DNA of 64,000 nt. It comes from Sclerotiophoma versabilis. Taxonomy: Eukaryota > Ascomycota > Dothideomycetes > Pleosporales > Didymellaceae. Positions 48,999 to 59,447 of the stretch are shown in pieces (the first letter of the stretch is position 1; the number at the start of each line of letters is the position of its first letter). Under the pieces are notes generated by a model. The model saw only the letters and a program-made list of their open reading frames with translations, had not been told where the DNA came from and did not search any database. The translations under genes were made by a program, and so were the position numbers. Location: assembly GCA_012274445.1 (NCBI GenBank), contig JAAROD010000058.1, positions 1 through 64,000 of the forward strand. Reading direction: 5' to 3'.

Positions 48999-49833
48999 AT
49001 GGCAAAGCTTGCCAATAGAAGTCATCCCTCATCTTCCGGATCCGAGACTACGTTTGCTCTTTTGTACATAAATACTTACCCCCCTCCTCCTCCTTCTCCT
49101 CCTCCTCCTTCTCCTCCTCCTCCTCCTCCCGCAGCTCACGAAATGAGCACCACCACGGAAATAGACGACACCTTTCAGTTTGTCATACCAGATCCTTGGT
49201 TGCTTTGAGCTGACCGACCCTAGAGAGGCGCTGTATGAAGATGCGCCGCCAGTTCGAGTTCCTTTACGGCAACCCAATTGCATTGTCAAGTATATGGAGG
49301 AAGAGAGCCATCAGCTCTACTTGATCCGATGGAAGCGAAGCATAATGTCGGGAGCGATGCTTAATACGAGTATTGGCGAGACCATACTACTGGATGAAGC
49401 TTGGAAGATACGTCCTCACTCTACTGATTGTACTTTTTTACCACCGGGTCCGATCGGCGAGACATGGATATACGACGTGATGTGGTGGGAAAGCTGGGTG
49501 CCAAGCTGGATGGTGCAGGATGCAAGCTTACTTCATGATTTTTGGATGAACCATTTTCGTATAAAAAAGGTAAGACGTTTGGGTACAAACGTGAGAACCT
49601 CCATTGATTAGGTCTAGGACTCGATGCTATGGAGACCCAAGACTGTATACAAAAGATCGATCTCAAATGTAGGTGTCGAAGAGCAGCTTTCAGGATTTAC
49701 GAATACCTCAGCCCGAGCTTTCGCAAGCATTGATCGCACTCGTACCTTTCAATTAGGTTCCAACCCATTTGCATATTGGTCAATATGTGACTCTTGCGGC
49801 CTCTGGTTTACCAACGATGGTGGTTCTCTATAA
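48999..49833 (+). CDS. Hypothetical protein, three-exon model
   Basis: Proposed exons 48,999-49,063, 49,179-49,569 and 49,618-49,833 sum to 672 nt and give an unbroken 223-residue frame. Intron 1 (donor GTACAT, acceptor TTTCAG) removes the CTC-repeat tract that would otherwise encode polyproline and lead to a stop. Intron 2 is 48 nt with donor GTAAGA and acceptor TCTAG. The middle exon is Trp-rich (MWWESWVPSWMVQD) and the last contains an ICDSCGLWF segment with a Cys-x2-Cys pair. No signal peptide or membrane helix is seen. Unsplit alternatives are much shorter frames (48,999-49,208 and 49,180-49,611). Family not recognised. Confidence 0.45.
49080..49135. repeat. (CTC)n microsatellite
   Basis: An imperfect run of CTC/CTT triplets. 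Read as coding it gives a polyproline stretch on the plus strand and polyarginine on the minus strand, but it sits inside the proposed first intron of the surrounding gene, where it would serve as a pyrimidine-rich tract. Confidence 0.9.
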
Positions 49834-52088
49834 GAAGGCGATGTGCAACGTAAAACTTTGGTGGCACTTTCTAACAGTGTGCATATACCTCTAAGCCCTA
49901 ACGTAATCCCCGTTGCTTGCCTCGCCACCCGCTTTAGCTTAGAACATAGTGTCAATCTGAACAACTCTGAGTACTGCAAACAGCTAGAGTCTCCACAACT
50001 GAACTCCTAGATACCAAGATATCTTTCATAGATAAAGATGCTTATTAGACTATCGAGGGTCATGTGGAAAGCGTATCTGCAAAGTATTTTGCTGACCAGA
50101 CGTTGCAGACAAGATGCAGCTTGCTGGAGGCCAGGCGAACTTTTGTGGTCCAAATTACGATCACGCCACTGAAAAACAACCGTCCGTACTGCACTAGGGT
50201 TTGAGCATAATCTCCAGAGATTGGCGCTGCTTGTACATTGCTTGATACAAAATTCGTTAGAAGACGCATGTTTACGGCAGATAGGACCGGTGTGCACGCG
50301 ATTGCCTCGTACACTCTTTCGCATACTATCTAGGGTGAAGTTCCTGACAGCTATTGGTGTTTATCGTTCCTATTAGTGCCTTGCATTAGTAGCTTTGACG
50401 ATTCTGCCAGACGTTTCATTCTTCTCCATAAGGTGCTCGTGAGTATCGCTTGATTTGCTGCTTCACAAACTGTTTCAGAACGTACAGGTTGCTCAGCTTG
50501 ACTAGTTTCAATTGAAGCTTTAAAGTGAATCAGAGTGAACGACAATATCTTGTATGTATTGTGTCCTGCAAAACAGCTATCGAGTCTCAGTTTTGTTTCC
50601 CAGCCGGAACCGGGTGCAGCTGAGGTAAAGACATCCAGATTTCTCTAGAGAGACGCTGACAGATAGATATTTATCGAAGGACTAGAGCTGTTGCTGTGCT
50701 TATCCTTGCTTCGTAGGTTCAATCACTGGACTCTTCGAACGAGTGCTAGGGGATAGGGTTTTTCTGTGTGGCACGCATATAGCGTTGGATACAGTGCCAA
50801 GGGCCATGTGATTAGCTTGCTGCAAAGTGCAGATGGTAAACTACTATCGAAAGCCGCAAGATCGATCTAAAGCGAAGAGATGACGCTTATTATCATCAAG
50901 AGCGGATCAACGCAATAGCCCATTTGCTGGCGCGGCATCTATCTTTCCTAGTTTGCTTTGCCGACGACGCTCCGTCTTGTGTAGGCGGGCTTTGATAACG
51001 AGGCGTGGAACTACCAAGTCATCAATCTCCGATTTATGCGTGATGTGTCCCGGATGCGGGTCGACCACAGCATCAACTATTCTGATTAATCAGGCTCAAT
51101 GCTATCCTGTCCGTCACCATCTTTTGACCCAGCTGATAGTCGCGGTCCTCCACACACACAAGCACCGGTCTGTTATCATTGCACATAGTCCACAGATTAA
51201 TCGGGGTAGCATTACACAAACTCATGCATTCATATCAGAAGAGTATCGCTCCTCTTCCCGAATCGCCCTTGCACACACGTGCCAGGGCCTAATTTTGGAT
51301 GATCATAGCATATCTTACAGGAACGTAGGCGCTATTGCCAGCGTTTACTCAGTATCAACTCGCTGTTGCTTTGTCGGGAGCTATTACAAGTGGTGAATTC
51401 GTTAGCAGCCACATCTCTGGGCTATGAGAGTTCTGCAGGGATGGTGCCTGCCGTGGTATCAAGACACTAATGACTGGAACATTTAAGGTTCTGAGTTTGA
51501 GGTCACCACTGGGCAGCTTATGAACCTGCAATCAATCACCATGTCAGTAAAGGCACAATGTCCAATTGGCTTAGCATCACGATTCTAGATACGCAAACAT
51601 CCCAGTCATGATGCAGGAGTTGCGAGGGGGCATCTGTCGGAGAAAAATGCAGGATACATGCGCTTGGAACTTCACCGCAAGTACTTTGTATATGGAACCT
51701 ACCATCCCTGCAAGAGTTGAACACTGTAAGGCGATATCAGGAGACAGCGTGATGGCCAAATCCCGGCGCAGTAAAGACGCTGACGCTTTTGGCTTATATT
51801 AAAGCTTTCGCTTTATAGGCTGATTTGTCGATGTGACAGATCAACTGAGCATTAGCAGCAACATTGATGCGCCATACGTCACGTCGCGATCAATACATCC
51901 GATACTCTTGGTCTTCAAGGCATTAAAACCAGTGGATTCTTCTTAGACTGGACCAAAATTTGCCTCTAACCCCATTGTTAAACAAGTGGCCTAAGTAGCT
52001 ACAGCTACCTAGAATTTAAGTTCTTCCTCTCTGAATATTGTTTAAAGAAACTCATGTAGTAATAAAGCTAACGACGAGCAGTCCTAGT
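49834..52088. other. 2.25-kb region without convincing gene
   Basis: Normal-composition DNA. The longest frame (147 codons plus, 50,953-51,396) starts at TTG, is Cys/Ser/His-rich and has no domain. Minus-strand frames near 50,007-50,324 overlap one another in different frames. CACGTG occurs near 51,287. Decayed gene remnants are possible but none can be supported. Confidence 0.45.
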
Positions 52089-52646
52089 ATGATCTGGATA
52101 ACCTGCTGTACACACAAAATGGAGCAAGCTACTGCTAGCTTGTTCGACATCAAGCTCGGGCTTGATGCTACATGCGGCTATGAACAAGCTTTCGACAGAG
52201 TTTTTCGGTTTGTAGAAGCAATCCTGGGACGGGACATCCCGTGCAACGAGCTAGCTGTGGCCGAATCGCTTGCCAAGCCGTTTACGTACGGTAGCCTCCT
52301 CGTCTTGTTACTAAACTCGAACCTATACTATCCATGGCATTGTGGAACCAAGAGTGTGATAACAGACTTTCGAGCTCTAAAAGTTTTAGAGGAAGGACTG
52401 CAAACTGGTTCGAAAAGAGCATTGGGATTGGAGAATGATGTATCTGTAATTAATGTACGGCCACTCTTCATCAGAAGTCACCATCTTAATCTCGGGCATG
52501 AGACATGGGACAACCTCTGCGACCTTGTACTGGTAGCCATTGAGGCCAAGCAGCCTGATGCCCTTCTTTGTTTCGGCGATTTGCGTACAGCTCTTGCAAG
52601 AAGCAAGAAAAATAGTGCATCACTAAAAAAAAACAGAACGCAGTAG
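52089..52646 (+). CDS. Hypothetical protein, C-terminus uncertain at an A-run
   Basis: The frame may start at ATG 52,089 or, more plausibly, ATG 52,119 (MEQATASLFDIKLG; 175 residues to the stop at 52,646). It is protein-like throughout, with helix-like segments (EQAFDRVFRFVEAILG, ELAVAESLAKPF), a YYPWHCGTKSVITDF segment, and DVSVINVRPLFIRSHHLNLGH followed by PDALLCFGD. The last part faintly recalls the strand-helix pattern of uracil-DNA-glycosylase-like folds, but I do not claim that. At the end the frame enters a run of nine A (about 52,624). A different frame stays open beyond it to about 52,929 and can be reached by a one-base shift or a 52-nt intron with donor GTACAG and acceptor ACAG. 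The true protein may therefore be longer. Confidence 0.5.
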   Translation: MIWITCCTHKMEQATASLFDIKLGLDATCGYEQAFDRVFRFVEAILGRDIPCNELAVAESLAKPFTYGSLLVLLLNSNLYYPWHCGTKSVITDFRALKVLEEGLQTGSKRALGLENDVSVINVRPLFIRSHHLNLGHETWDNLCDLVLVAIEAKQPDALLCFGDLRTALARSKKNSASLKKNRTQ

Positions 52647-53086
52647 ATGCGCTCAATCAGCGAAAAGGAGCATTGCGCGCAGACTTCTGGCAACGTACCA
52701 AACTACTGTATGGCAGGCTGATCAGTCGCTCAGATGCTCAAGTGGCCTGCATTGGATTCCAAGCCTGCATACATTGTATCAGCTAGTGGGGCAAATAAGG
52801 GTATGGAGGTCGAACCCAAGCAAATGGGTTGACACAGAGCTAGTATTAGTCAGTGCACTGCTTGCTTGCCAGTCATGTTATACGTGTGCAGAGCGTGGGG
52901 AGGCAGTAACTTTAAGAGGATTGAAATAGCACACTCTTGATAGCGAGGGCTGTATCTTTGGAAGATATTCAGTTTACAGCACATCGAAAGTCACTCTATA
53001 TCCCAATTAGCTAGCCAAACATCCAGGCATAGTAAGCACTGCAACTAAAGCCTGATGAACCTACAGTGACTTCAGTAGTCCTCAGG

Positions 53087-53350
53087 CTAACTCCGTCCCG
53101 TAAGCATACTAAACCTCTCAATTTTCATCTTCTCAAAGTGCTGACATAGATTGGAAATCTTGAGAGTCAGCAGGTGCTGGCAGGTACCATTCTCTATGAC
53201 ATACTGACGCTTATACTCAGATACAGCGAGAGACCAGATTACAGCTAACAACAAGCTCGTCATCCCGCAGGCAGTGATTATGTACACGAGCTGGCTTACC
53301 GCAGTTGTGAACACCGGGTCGCGTTCAACGTGATACCACAGTTTGGCAAT
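53087..53350 (-). pseudogene. 3' exon of an unidentified membrane protein
   Basis: Minus-strand frame of 87 codons starting right after an acceptor-like CTCATAG: IAKLWYHVERDPVFTTAVSQ, then one clear hydrophobic helix (LVYIITACGMTSLLLAVIW), then a basic, cysteine-containing tail to a stop at 53,087. There is no in-frame ATG upstream, and the nearest upstream donor (GTACTG near 53,449) joins to a stop codon. It is therefore best read as the last exon of a gene whose 5' part is lost or not recognisable. Not part of the neighbouring sugar transporter frame. Confidence 0.4.
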
Positions 53351-54015
53351 CTATGAGGTGTCAAAAAAAAGAACGGATAGGGTCCGAATTTGTAGTCTGA
53401 GGTCTTCTAGAGTGAAAAAATAAAGTGACGATGTCAAATGGAACAGTACCTAGGTGCTACAAAGTTGCGGACATTACAGATAGATCTTAGGAGTACCAGG
53501 TCATGTCACTTTTGATCAAATCAAGCCAAAGCATCGCTGAAAATGCGCTGAACCAATTTATGTCTCCATGGTTCTGTTTAGCCGTTGGGGGGTTTGCCGG
53601 TCAAGTTCGGATCTAATATGCTGCTAGTTCACACACTATGATTTCATAACAACTAAAAGGCCAAGATAAGTAATTCGGCATGATGTAGTCCAATTTATAA
53701 GTACTCCATAATACACTGAAGAAATAATTAAGTCGAGAACGATGATGCAGAGACTCGGATCCCGATCCAGTTTACTGCCGTCTTTTTCCAGTTGTCACCG
53801 GCGCCATGCCTATGGGATCGCTAAGAAGCATTCAAGAAGCACCAGAGCGGGTCTATCAAGAAGATTCGTCTACAGATGGTAGCATGTGAGCGTTATAGCC
53901 TCAGCCATGATGGGGACAGTTCACTCCATCCCATTCGCTACTCCATGATCGCCGCGTAGTTGCCTTGCCGATTTACTAGTTGTTCTGTGATTCAAATAAC
54001 TAAAGAGTAAGATCT
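53351..54015. other. Intergenic, nothing recognised
   Basis: About 660 bp between the membrane-protein fragment and the 3' end of the sugar transporter. No open frame of note. Confidence 0.5.
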
Positions 54016-55585
54016 CTAATTCTCCAGAGTTGGAGCCCTCCAATCACTGCTCGTGATTGGATTGACGTGAAGAACATACATTGTATCGATCTCCTCCAGG
54101 GATCGATCCTTAGTCTCCACCAGGAAAAAGTATACGACAAAGAAGAGTACGAAGCAGGAGGCACCAAAGACCAGACCGTAAAAATAATCAATATTGTCCG
54201 TAATCATGGTTGAAAAGAAGGAGATAAGGAAGTTGAAGAGCCAGTTGCTCGCAGTGGCTAATGCCATACAGACGGCACGGTAGCGCGCAGGGTAAAGCTC
54301 ACCGACAATTGTCCACACCAAGGGTCCCCAGGAAGTAGCGAATGCAGCGATAAAGAGACAGGTGAACACTACCATAATGGTCCCAGCCTGAGGCGTGCGC
54401 TGGGGATTGACCTGGTCAAGCTGGTAATGGCCGATAAACGCGAAGATGAACAAACAGATGCCCATCCACACTGCACCGCACATCATAACCTTGCGACGTC
54501 CAACGTTTTCAACAACCCAGAGTCCAATAATAGTAGCAGCAACGTTTACTGTCCCCAGAATGATAGAAGTAACATAAGAATCCTCGAGACCAGTGGCAGT
54601 GAAGATAGTAGTACCGTAGTAAAAGAAGTAGTTTGCACCAGTCAGCTGTTGGCCTGCCTGTAGTACCATGCCAAGCAACGTTCGGTACAGCATGCGAGGC
54701 TCGGTGAAGATTCCAGACCAGTGATGCTCAATGCCTGTCGACTCTGCATCAAGCTTCCCCTGTATCTCACGGATCTCCTTATCAACAAAAGCACTTTGCG
54801 AATGAACTCCATTCAAACGCGCCATGTTAACCCTTGCCTCATCAATTCGGCCCTTACGGTAAGCGAAGCGAGGTGATTCGGGGAGCAAAAGGATAGTGCT
54901 ACCTAAGACGATAGCCCAGAGTGCGGACAGGCCAATAGTGATCCGCCATTGCGCACTATTTGTGTATGCTCTGACTGTGCCATAGTTGATCATGTAGGCT
55001 GTCCAGATGCCAAGCGTGATAAAAAGTTGATAGGAGCTGACGGCGGCACCGCGTATACGTTTTGGAATGGATTCAGACTGGTACATAGGAACGACAGTTG
55101 AAAGTGCGCCTATGCCTAGGCCAGCTGTAAAGCGTCCCATCGCGAATTGGATCCATGAAGTATTGCTGGTGATTTCGATAATGACGCCAACAATGTAGAA
55201 AAAGGCTGAGCCGGAGATGGTGAGGCGTCGACCGATGGTATCAGCAAGGGGTGCTGAGCATAGACATCCACATAATGTACCGATTCTGCCACCGAATTAG
55301 AAGAGCTGCGTGGATTACCAAAAGGCCTACCTACGCAAGCAGGCCGACGATGGTCCCCTGACGAACAGCGGAGAACTCTCCCTTGTCACCAAATCGTTCA
55401 ATAAAGTCGGACATGGCGAGGAAACCTGAGATCTGTCCAGATTCGTAACCAAATATAAAGCCTCCGATACTTGCTACTGCTCCCAAAATCACTGCAATTG
55501 CCGGAACACGGCCCTGAGTTGTGATATCTGCAGCGGCATGGGGCTGTTCCTTTGGAGGTATGTTCGTAGAGTTGCTGTTGGTCAT
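54016..55585 (-). CDS. MFS sugar (hexose-type) transporter
   Basis: Two exons: 55,335-55,585 and 54,016-55,285, separated by a 49-nt intron (donor GTAGGT, acceptor GGCAG). Phase is kept, giving 506 residues, full length for the sugar porter family. Twelve membrane segments are apparent. Family marks: GGFIFGYESGQISG in TM1; ADTIGRR after TM2; GRFTAGLGIG; PESPRFAYRKGR after TM6; QQLTGANYFFYYG in TM7; VENVGRRK after TM8; WTIVGELYPARYR in TM10; VETKDRSLEEID after TM12. The QQxTGxNxxxYY segment is typical of monosaccharide carriers. Expected role: plasma-membrane uptake of a hexose or related sugar, probably with protons; substrate not predictable. No lesion seen. The start is supported by a normal cytosolic N-terminus (MTNSNSTNIPPKEQ). 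Confidence 0.95.
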
Positions 55586-57867
55586 CGTTCCTTCCTTGCA
55601 GAAAGATGTATTCGCTGAGGAATTTAAACAGGCACCAAAAGATCAAATCGCAATGATTGTAGGGCGTACAGCGTGAGCTTTGTATGCGAGGCTTGCTTGA
55701 AAAGTACAGAGAAGAAGAATGTAGCAAGAAGCACTCCACGCTTTACCTGTCATGTTCTTAGACCATCAAAATATATCCCATTAATTTACTTAGTAATCCT
55801 GTCCACATGAAAAGCTACTACTCCTACGAAAGCAATACCGTTCTTTGTTTGTGACGTGAACAACGGAACAAGGTGACGTACAGACAAACTATGGTTCACC
55901 GATCGGCGGCAGCGAGATTGTGGAACAAGATGTGGTGCCACTCCGCCTGGCGTGAGAACCATTAATAATTCATGTAGGGTTTGTTTTCGGGATTATCACC
56001 GGATCTACGATGTGATGTGGCCTTGGCCCCTCAATGCAGCATCACATCTTACACGGTCTGCTTATACAGCAGCACTATTATCTGCAATAGACTTGCAAAA
56101 TCTCCCATTTCGCATAGAGTTAATTTATATGCACCAACCTTACTGAATCTTGCTACTGATTGTGCTGTATAATGGACTGAGAATGAGCCGAGCTTGGGTG
56201 CTTGAAGCAATGAAACATATACATCCTCATTTCATGTCATTAAGTTAGCGATACGCGCACTCAACCGTGACACAGCTAATCCGGCATTGAAAGGGTTGCG
56301 TATGAGGTAATTGAAGTCCGGTTGCTGGAGTTTTACCAGTTGAGTATCATCGGGCTTGATCAAATACAACGCACTAGCTGTAGCTACTGAGGTTTTAAAT
56401 CAATAGATGGTCTTGTTGAAGTTAATTGGATGCTCCATTAGCATTGAATTTTGATCGATCCTGGCAGCTCTTGAAAGTTCTGAGGATACCAGGGCAATAG
56501 TGTGTACAAAGTTTAAAGACACATGCGCAGTTCTTGTCTTAACAAAACATCCGTCTATAATCCCTCTAGAGAAGGGCTCTCATAAACAGCGTTAATAGTA
56601 CACTGCTAATTACAGACAGATTGGAGAAATTGAACAGCCTTGAAGCTTGATTCCTGCTACACAGCAAAGTCAATACCGTATGGTTATGTCTGTGGCAGTT
56701 CCTGGTGCAGAAGCTTTATGATCAGATTGAGATCCAGAATCGATCCACCCTGGCCAGCTACAGCTCCATCCCACTGCGACTCAGTCTTTCACGGTGTGTT
56801 AATCGACTGATTTACCCGTTTGTGGGGGTACAGAAGTCTTCGTACTGAGTCAGGCCTGCCAAGATGCTGTGCCCAATGGAAGCTATGAAGCTTTTTGCGA
56901 ATCCGGCCACCAAGCAAGTCATAACTGTAGACGCTGTCGAATTTTTCCATTTGCCCCGATGAGCAGCAACATAAAAATAGTCGACGTTGAGGCGTCTCTA
57001 GCATCTAAATTCTTGTTATGCTTGCGAGCTTAGGACCGCGCCATGTCCGGCCAAAAGATCCGTTGCTAATCAAAGTCTTTAGTTCATGTACTGTACTAGG
57101 CTCAAAACATCATCGTAAATCTGGTGGCGTGACGTGGAGTACGGCCTTATTATTAATTCTCAGGTGGTCCCCACATCACGCGGTAATCCATCAAAAGACG
57201 CGCTTCGTAGGTACTATGCAAGGGTTCTGATTTCTCCATCGTGTAGGTCTCAAATCCTTTAGTACAGAGCTATAAACTTTCGTCTCGCTATTATGTGATG
57301 TAATACCACATTAAAATATGCTTTGCGCTTTCAATTATGCAACCCCGCAGCAATATCCGCCACCGCCTTGCAGAATGCAGTCACTAGCCACACTAGATGT
57401 ACAGCGGTTTGTTCAAACAAAAACGCACATCTTTTAGTGCAAATATCCTGCACACAAACGTCATATTAGATTGATCTGAGATATGCAATCAGTTTCCCGT
57501 CCACAATACACTTCCAGATGAAAAATTGGGTTAAAGAAATATTAAGGTTCCTTTACATCTCTTCTTATTCCAAACGTTCGATTTAAACGACGATGTAATA
57601 GTCTCTAATCACGATCGGGATATTCCGAATGTACAAGTGATAAGAAACCAACTTTCGCAGCTTTCCGAACGTACTATTCCGCCAACGACAATCACACTGA
57701 AGTACCGGAGAACGCATGCATGTAAAATTCTCTCATACTCAAAACCATGTCAATATATTTGAAGCATTATCCTTTCCTACATTACAGACACTTATCACAG
57801 CTTTTTGTTTGCTTACGTATCCAAACTCCCACATCACGTCCAATCTCAGATCGTAGAGGGATTAGCC
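55586..57867. other. 2.3-kb divergent intergenic region
   Basis: Lies between the transporter start (minus) and the THI5-like start (plus), so it holds both promoters. Frames here (for example 55,952-56,172 plus, 56,789-57,004 minus, 57,018-57,230 plus) are short and without domains. Some stretches are mildly AT-rich but not RIP-like. Nothing else was recognised. Confidence 0.5.
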
Positions 57868-58788
57868 ATGCAGTCATTCCGCCTTACCGCCACCGGCCAT
57901 AATCTGAACTACCTACCAGAATATATCGCCCTACGACACGGATTTTTCCGCGAACAAGGACTTGATGTCACTGTCAATATTCCGACTCCTTGGGATGGTG
58001 TGCTGAATGCTCTAGCTGATAGTACAGCCGACATGGCTCTAGGCGGAATCTGGGTACCGTCAATGTACCGCGGCAGGGTGCAGGATTACACGGTCTTTGC
58101 GCAGATTGCTAATCGTTGCCCTCTCGCATTGCTTACGCATGGCAATGGAGACAATTTCAAATTGTCTGATGTGGTCGGCAAAACGGTGTTGATGAAGTCG
58201 GGAGGTGGGGCTAGCGTCGGACTTTTCTTCAAGATGCTGCTACGCGAGAACGATATCAACCCAAGTTCGGTAGACTATATCCAGGACCTCGATGGCAAGA
58301 TGCTTGGAGACTTATTTCAAGGTGGGATGGGCGACTACTTTGTGACGGACAACCTTTCTGCTCTGGCAATGGCTGCAAAGAATACCAGTGTCTCGATTGC
58401 GATGGAGATGGTCTCGCAAGGAAACATACCCTGGAGCGTATACTATCGGGAGACTGCAACTATCACTCCACAGATTCTCGAAATGCAAAAGTGTTTCTGT
58501 ATTGCCCTTGAGAAGGGCATAAGATGGGTCCTCGAGCATGACGCGGAATCGATCCGAGAAGAACTTGCCGAACTCTTCCCTAATGTCCCAGTTGACATCG
58601 CTGTTAGTGTAACGAACGGCTTCCGTCAAGATGGAATGTGGACTTCAACCTCTGTGCCTCAGATGAGCTTCGAGCGGTGGCAAGTGGGACTCGCCGATGC
58701 GCGCCTGGTTGATAAGCCTCTTGCGTACAATGCCATCATTAACGATGGCCCCACAAGTGCAGCGCAGAATGAGGCAGCCGTCCTATAA
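57868..58788 (+). CDS. SsuA/THI5-like (NMT1 domain) protein
   Basis: 306 residues from ATG 57,868. The frame is open further upstream but only to a TTG, so ATG is preferred. The fold is that of periplasmic-binding-protein-like NMT1/THI5 proteins: NYLPEYIALRHGFFREQGLDV (about 14-34) is the typical start, then ADMALGG (54-60), DVVGKTVLMK (101-110), a glycine-rich GGGASVG (112-118), and DYFVTDN (156-162). Yeast-type THI5 (pyrimidine precursor of thiamine) carries a CCCFC motif; here only KCFC is seen, so it is probably not a canonical THI5 enzyme. No signal peptide, so cytosolic. It is divergent from a sugar transporter and followed by a Zn2Cys6 gene and a Dal5-type permease, suggesting uptake or metabolism of a small, perhaps vitamin-like or amine/sulfonate compound. 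Confidence 0.88.
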   Translation: MQSFRLTATGHNLNYLPEYIALRHGFFREQGLDVTVNIPTPWDGVLNALADSTADMALGGIWVPSMYRGRVQDYTVFAQIANRCPLALLTHGNGDNFKLSDVVGKTVLMKSGGGASVGLFFKMLLRENDINPSSVDYIQDLDGKMLGDLFQGGMGDYFVTDNLSALAMAAKNTSVSIAMEMVSQGNIPWSVYYRETATITPQILEMQKCFCIALEKGIRWVLEHDAESIREELAELFPNVPVDIAVSVTNGFRQDGMWTSTSVPQMSFERWQVGLADARLVDKPLAYNAIINDGPTSAAQNEAAVL

Positions 58789-59447
58789 GATCTGAACAGG
58801 GCTTTTAATCACGATCAATTGCAACTTACTTCGTCGTAGATGAAGATATAGAGGTCATCAAGCTTGAGCAGCGCCTTCCCGAAGCCTGCTCTGCTCTTGA
58901 ATATTCAAAGGTCCCAAAACCCGGTTCCTGTAATTCATTAGAAACCTCTATAACACCTAAATGATGATGTTCCCTTCACAAAAAAGCATGTTTGGTCTAC
59001 ATGTAATACATCCTTCGTCTTGATTTAGCCCCTCCTGGCTAACGAACAGTATTTCTCTGTGCAGCGTACTTCCAAGTGTTTTCCCAATGCTAGAACAACA
59101 CCATGAGTACGAAAACATGATATTGAACCTTGCGGTTGCTCTTTTGTCTTTTATCTCGCATAGCCCCAAGTCTGTTAGATGCAGCTTGCTGATAACAATC
59201 ATCGTAGTCATGACTACCATGCATGCTCATCCTGCTCCCGCTGTGTTTCATGCTCCACCTTAAGATTGTCACGTGATAAAACTTGGGATGATACATCAAC
59301 GTTAATGAAAGTTTTTAAGACCTTTTACCGGCCTATGTACGAGTATTTCGATTGTTAACCTGATTTGGACACCTCAAGTACTATTGTAATCGTCTTGTCA
59401 CTGTGCGGGTCAAATTTGGTCTTAAAGCCAAAATGTGTTTGAATCAA
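58789..59447. other. Convergent intergenic region
   Basis: About 660 bp between the 3' ends of the THI5-like gene (plus) and the Zn2Cys6 gene (minus). Short frames near 58,957-59,299 have no domain. A CACGTG core lies near 59,271. Expected to hold the two 3' UTRs. Confidence 0.5.

Noticed and set aside
48999..49208. Proline-rich 69-residue protein
   Set aside because: The polyproline comes from a CTC microsatellite that fits better inside an intron; the splice restores a long frame.
50716..50730. tRNA B-box-like GGTTCAATCAC
   Set aside because: No matching A-box or cloverleaf arms could be formed around it.
50953..51396. 147-codon plus frame
   Set aside because: TTG start, irregular composition, no domain or intron support.
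57805..57867. N-terminal extension of the THI5-like protein
   Set aside because: Would need a TTG start; the family alignment begins naturally near ATG 57,868.
57868..58788. Calling the gene THI5 (thiamine pyrimidine synthase)
   Set aside because: The diagnostic CCCFC motif is not present; only the broader SsuA/THI5-like family is supported.
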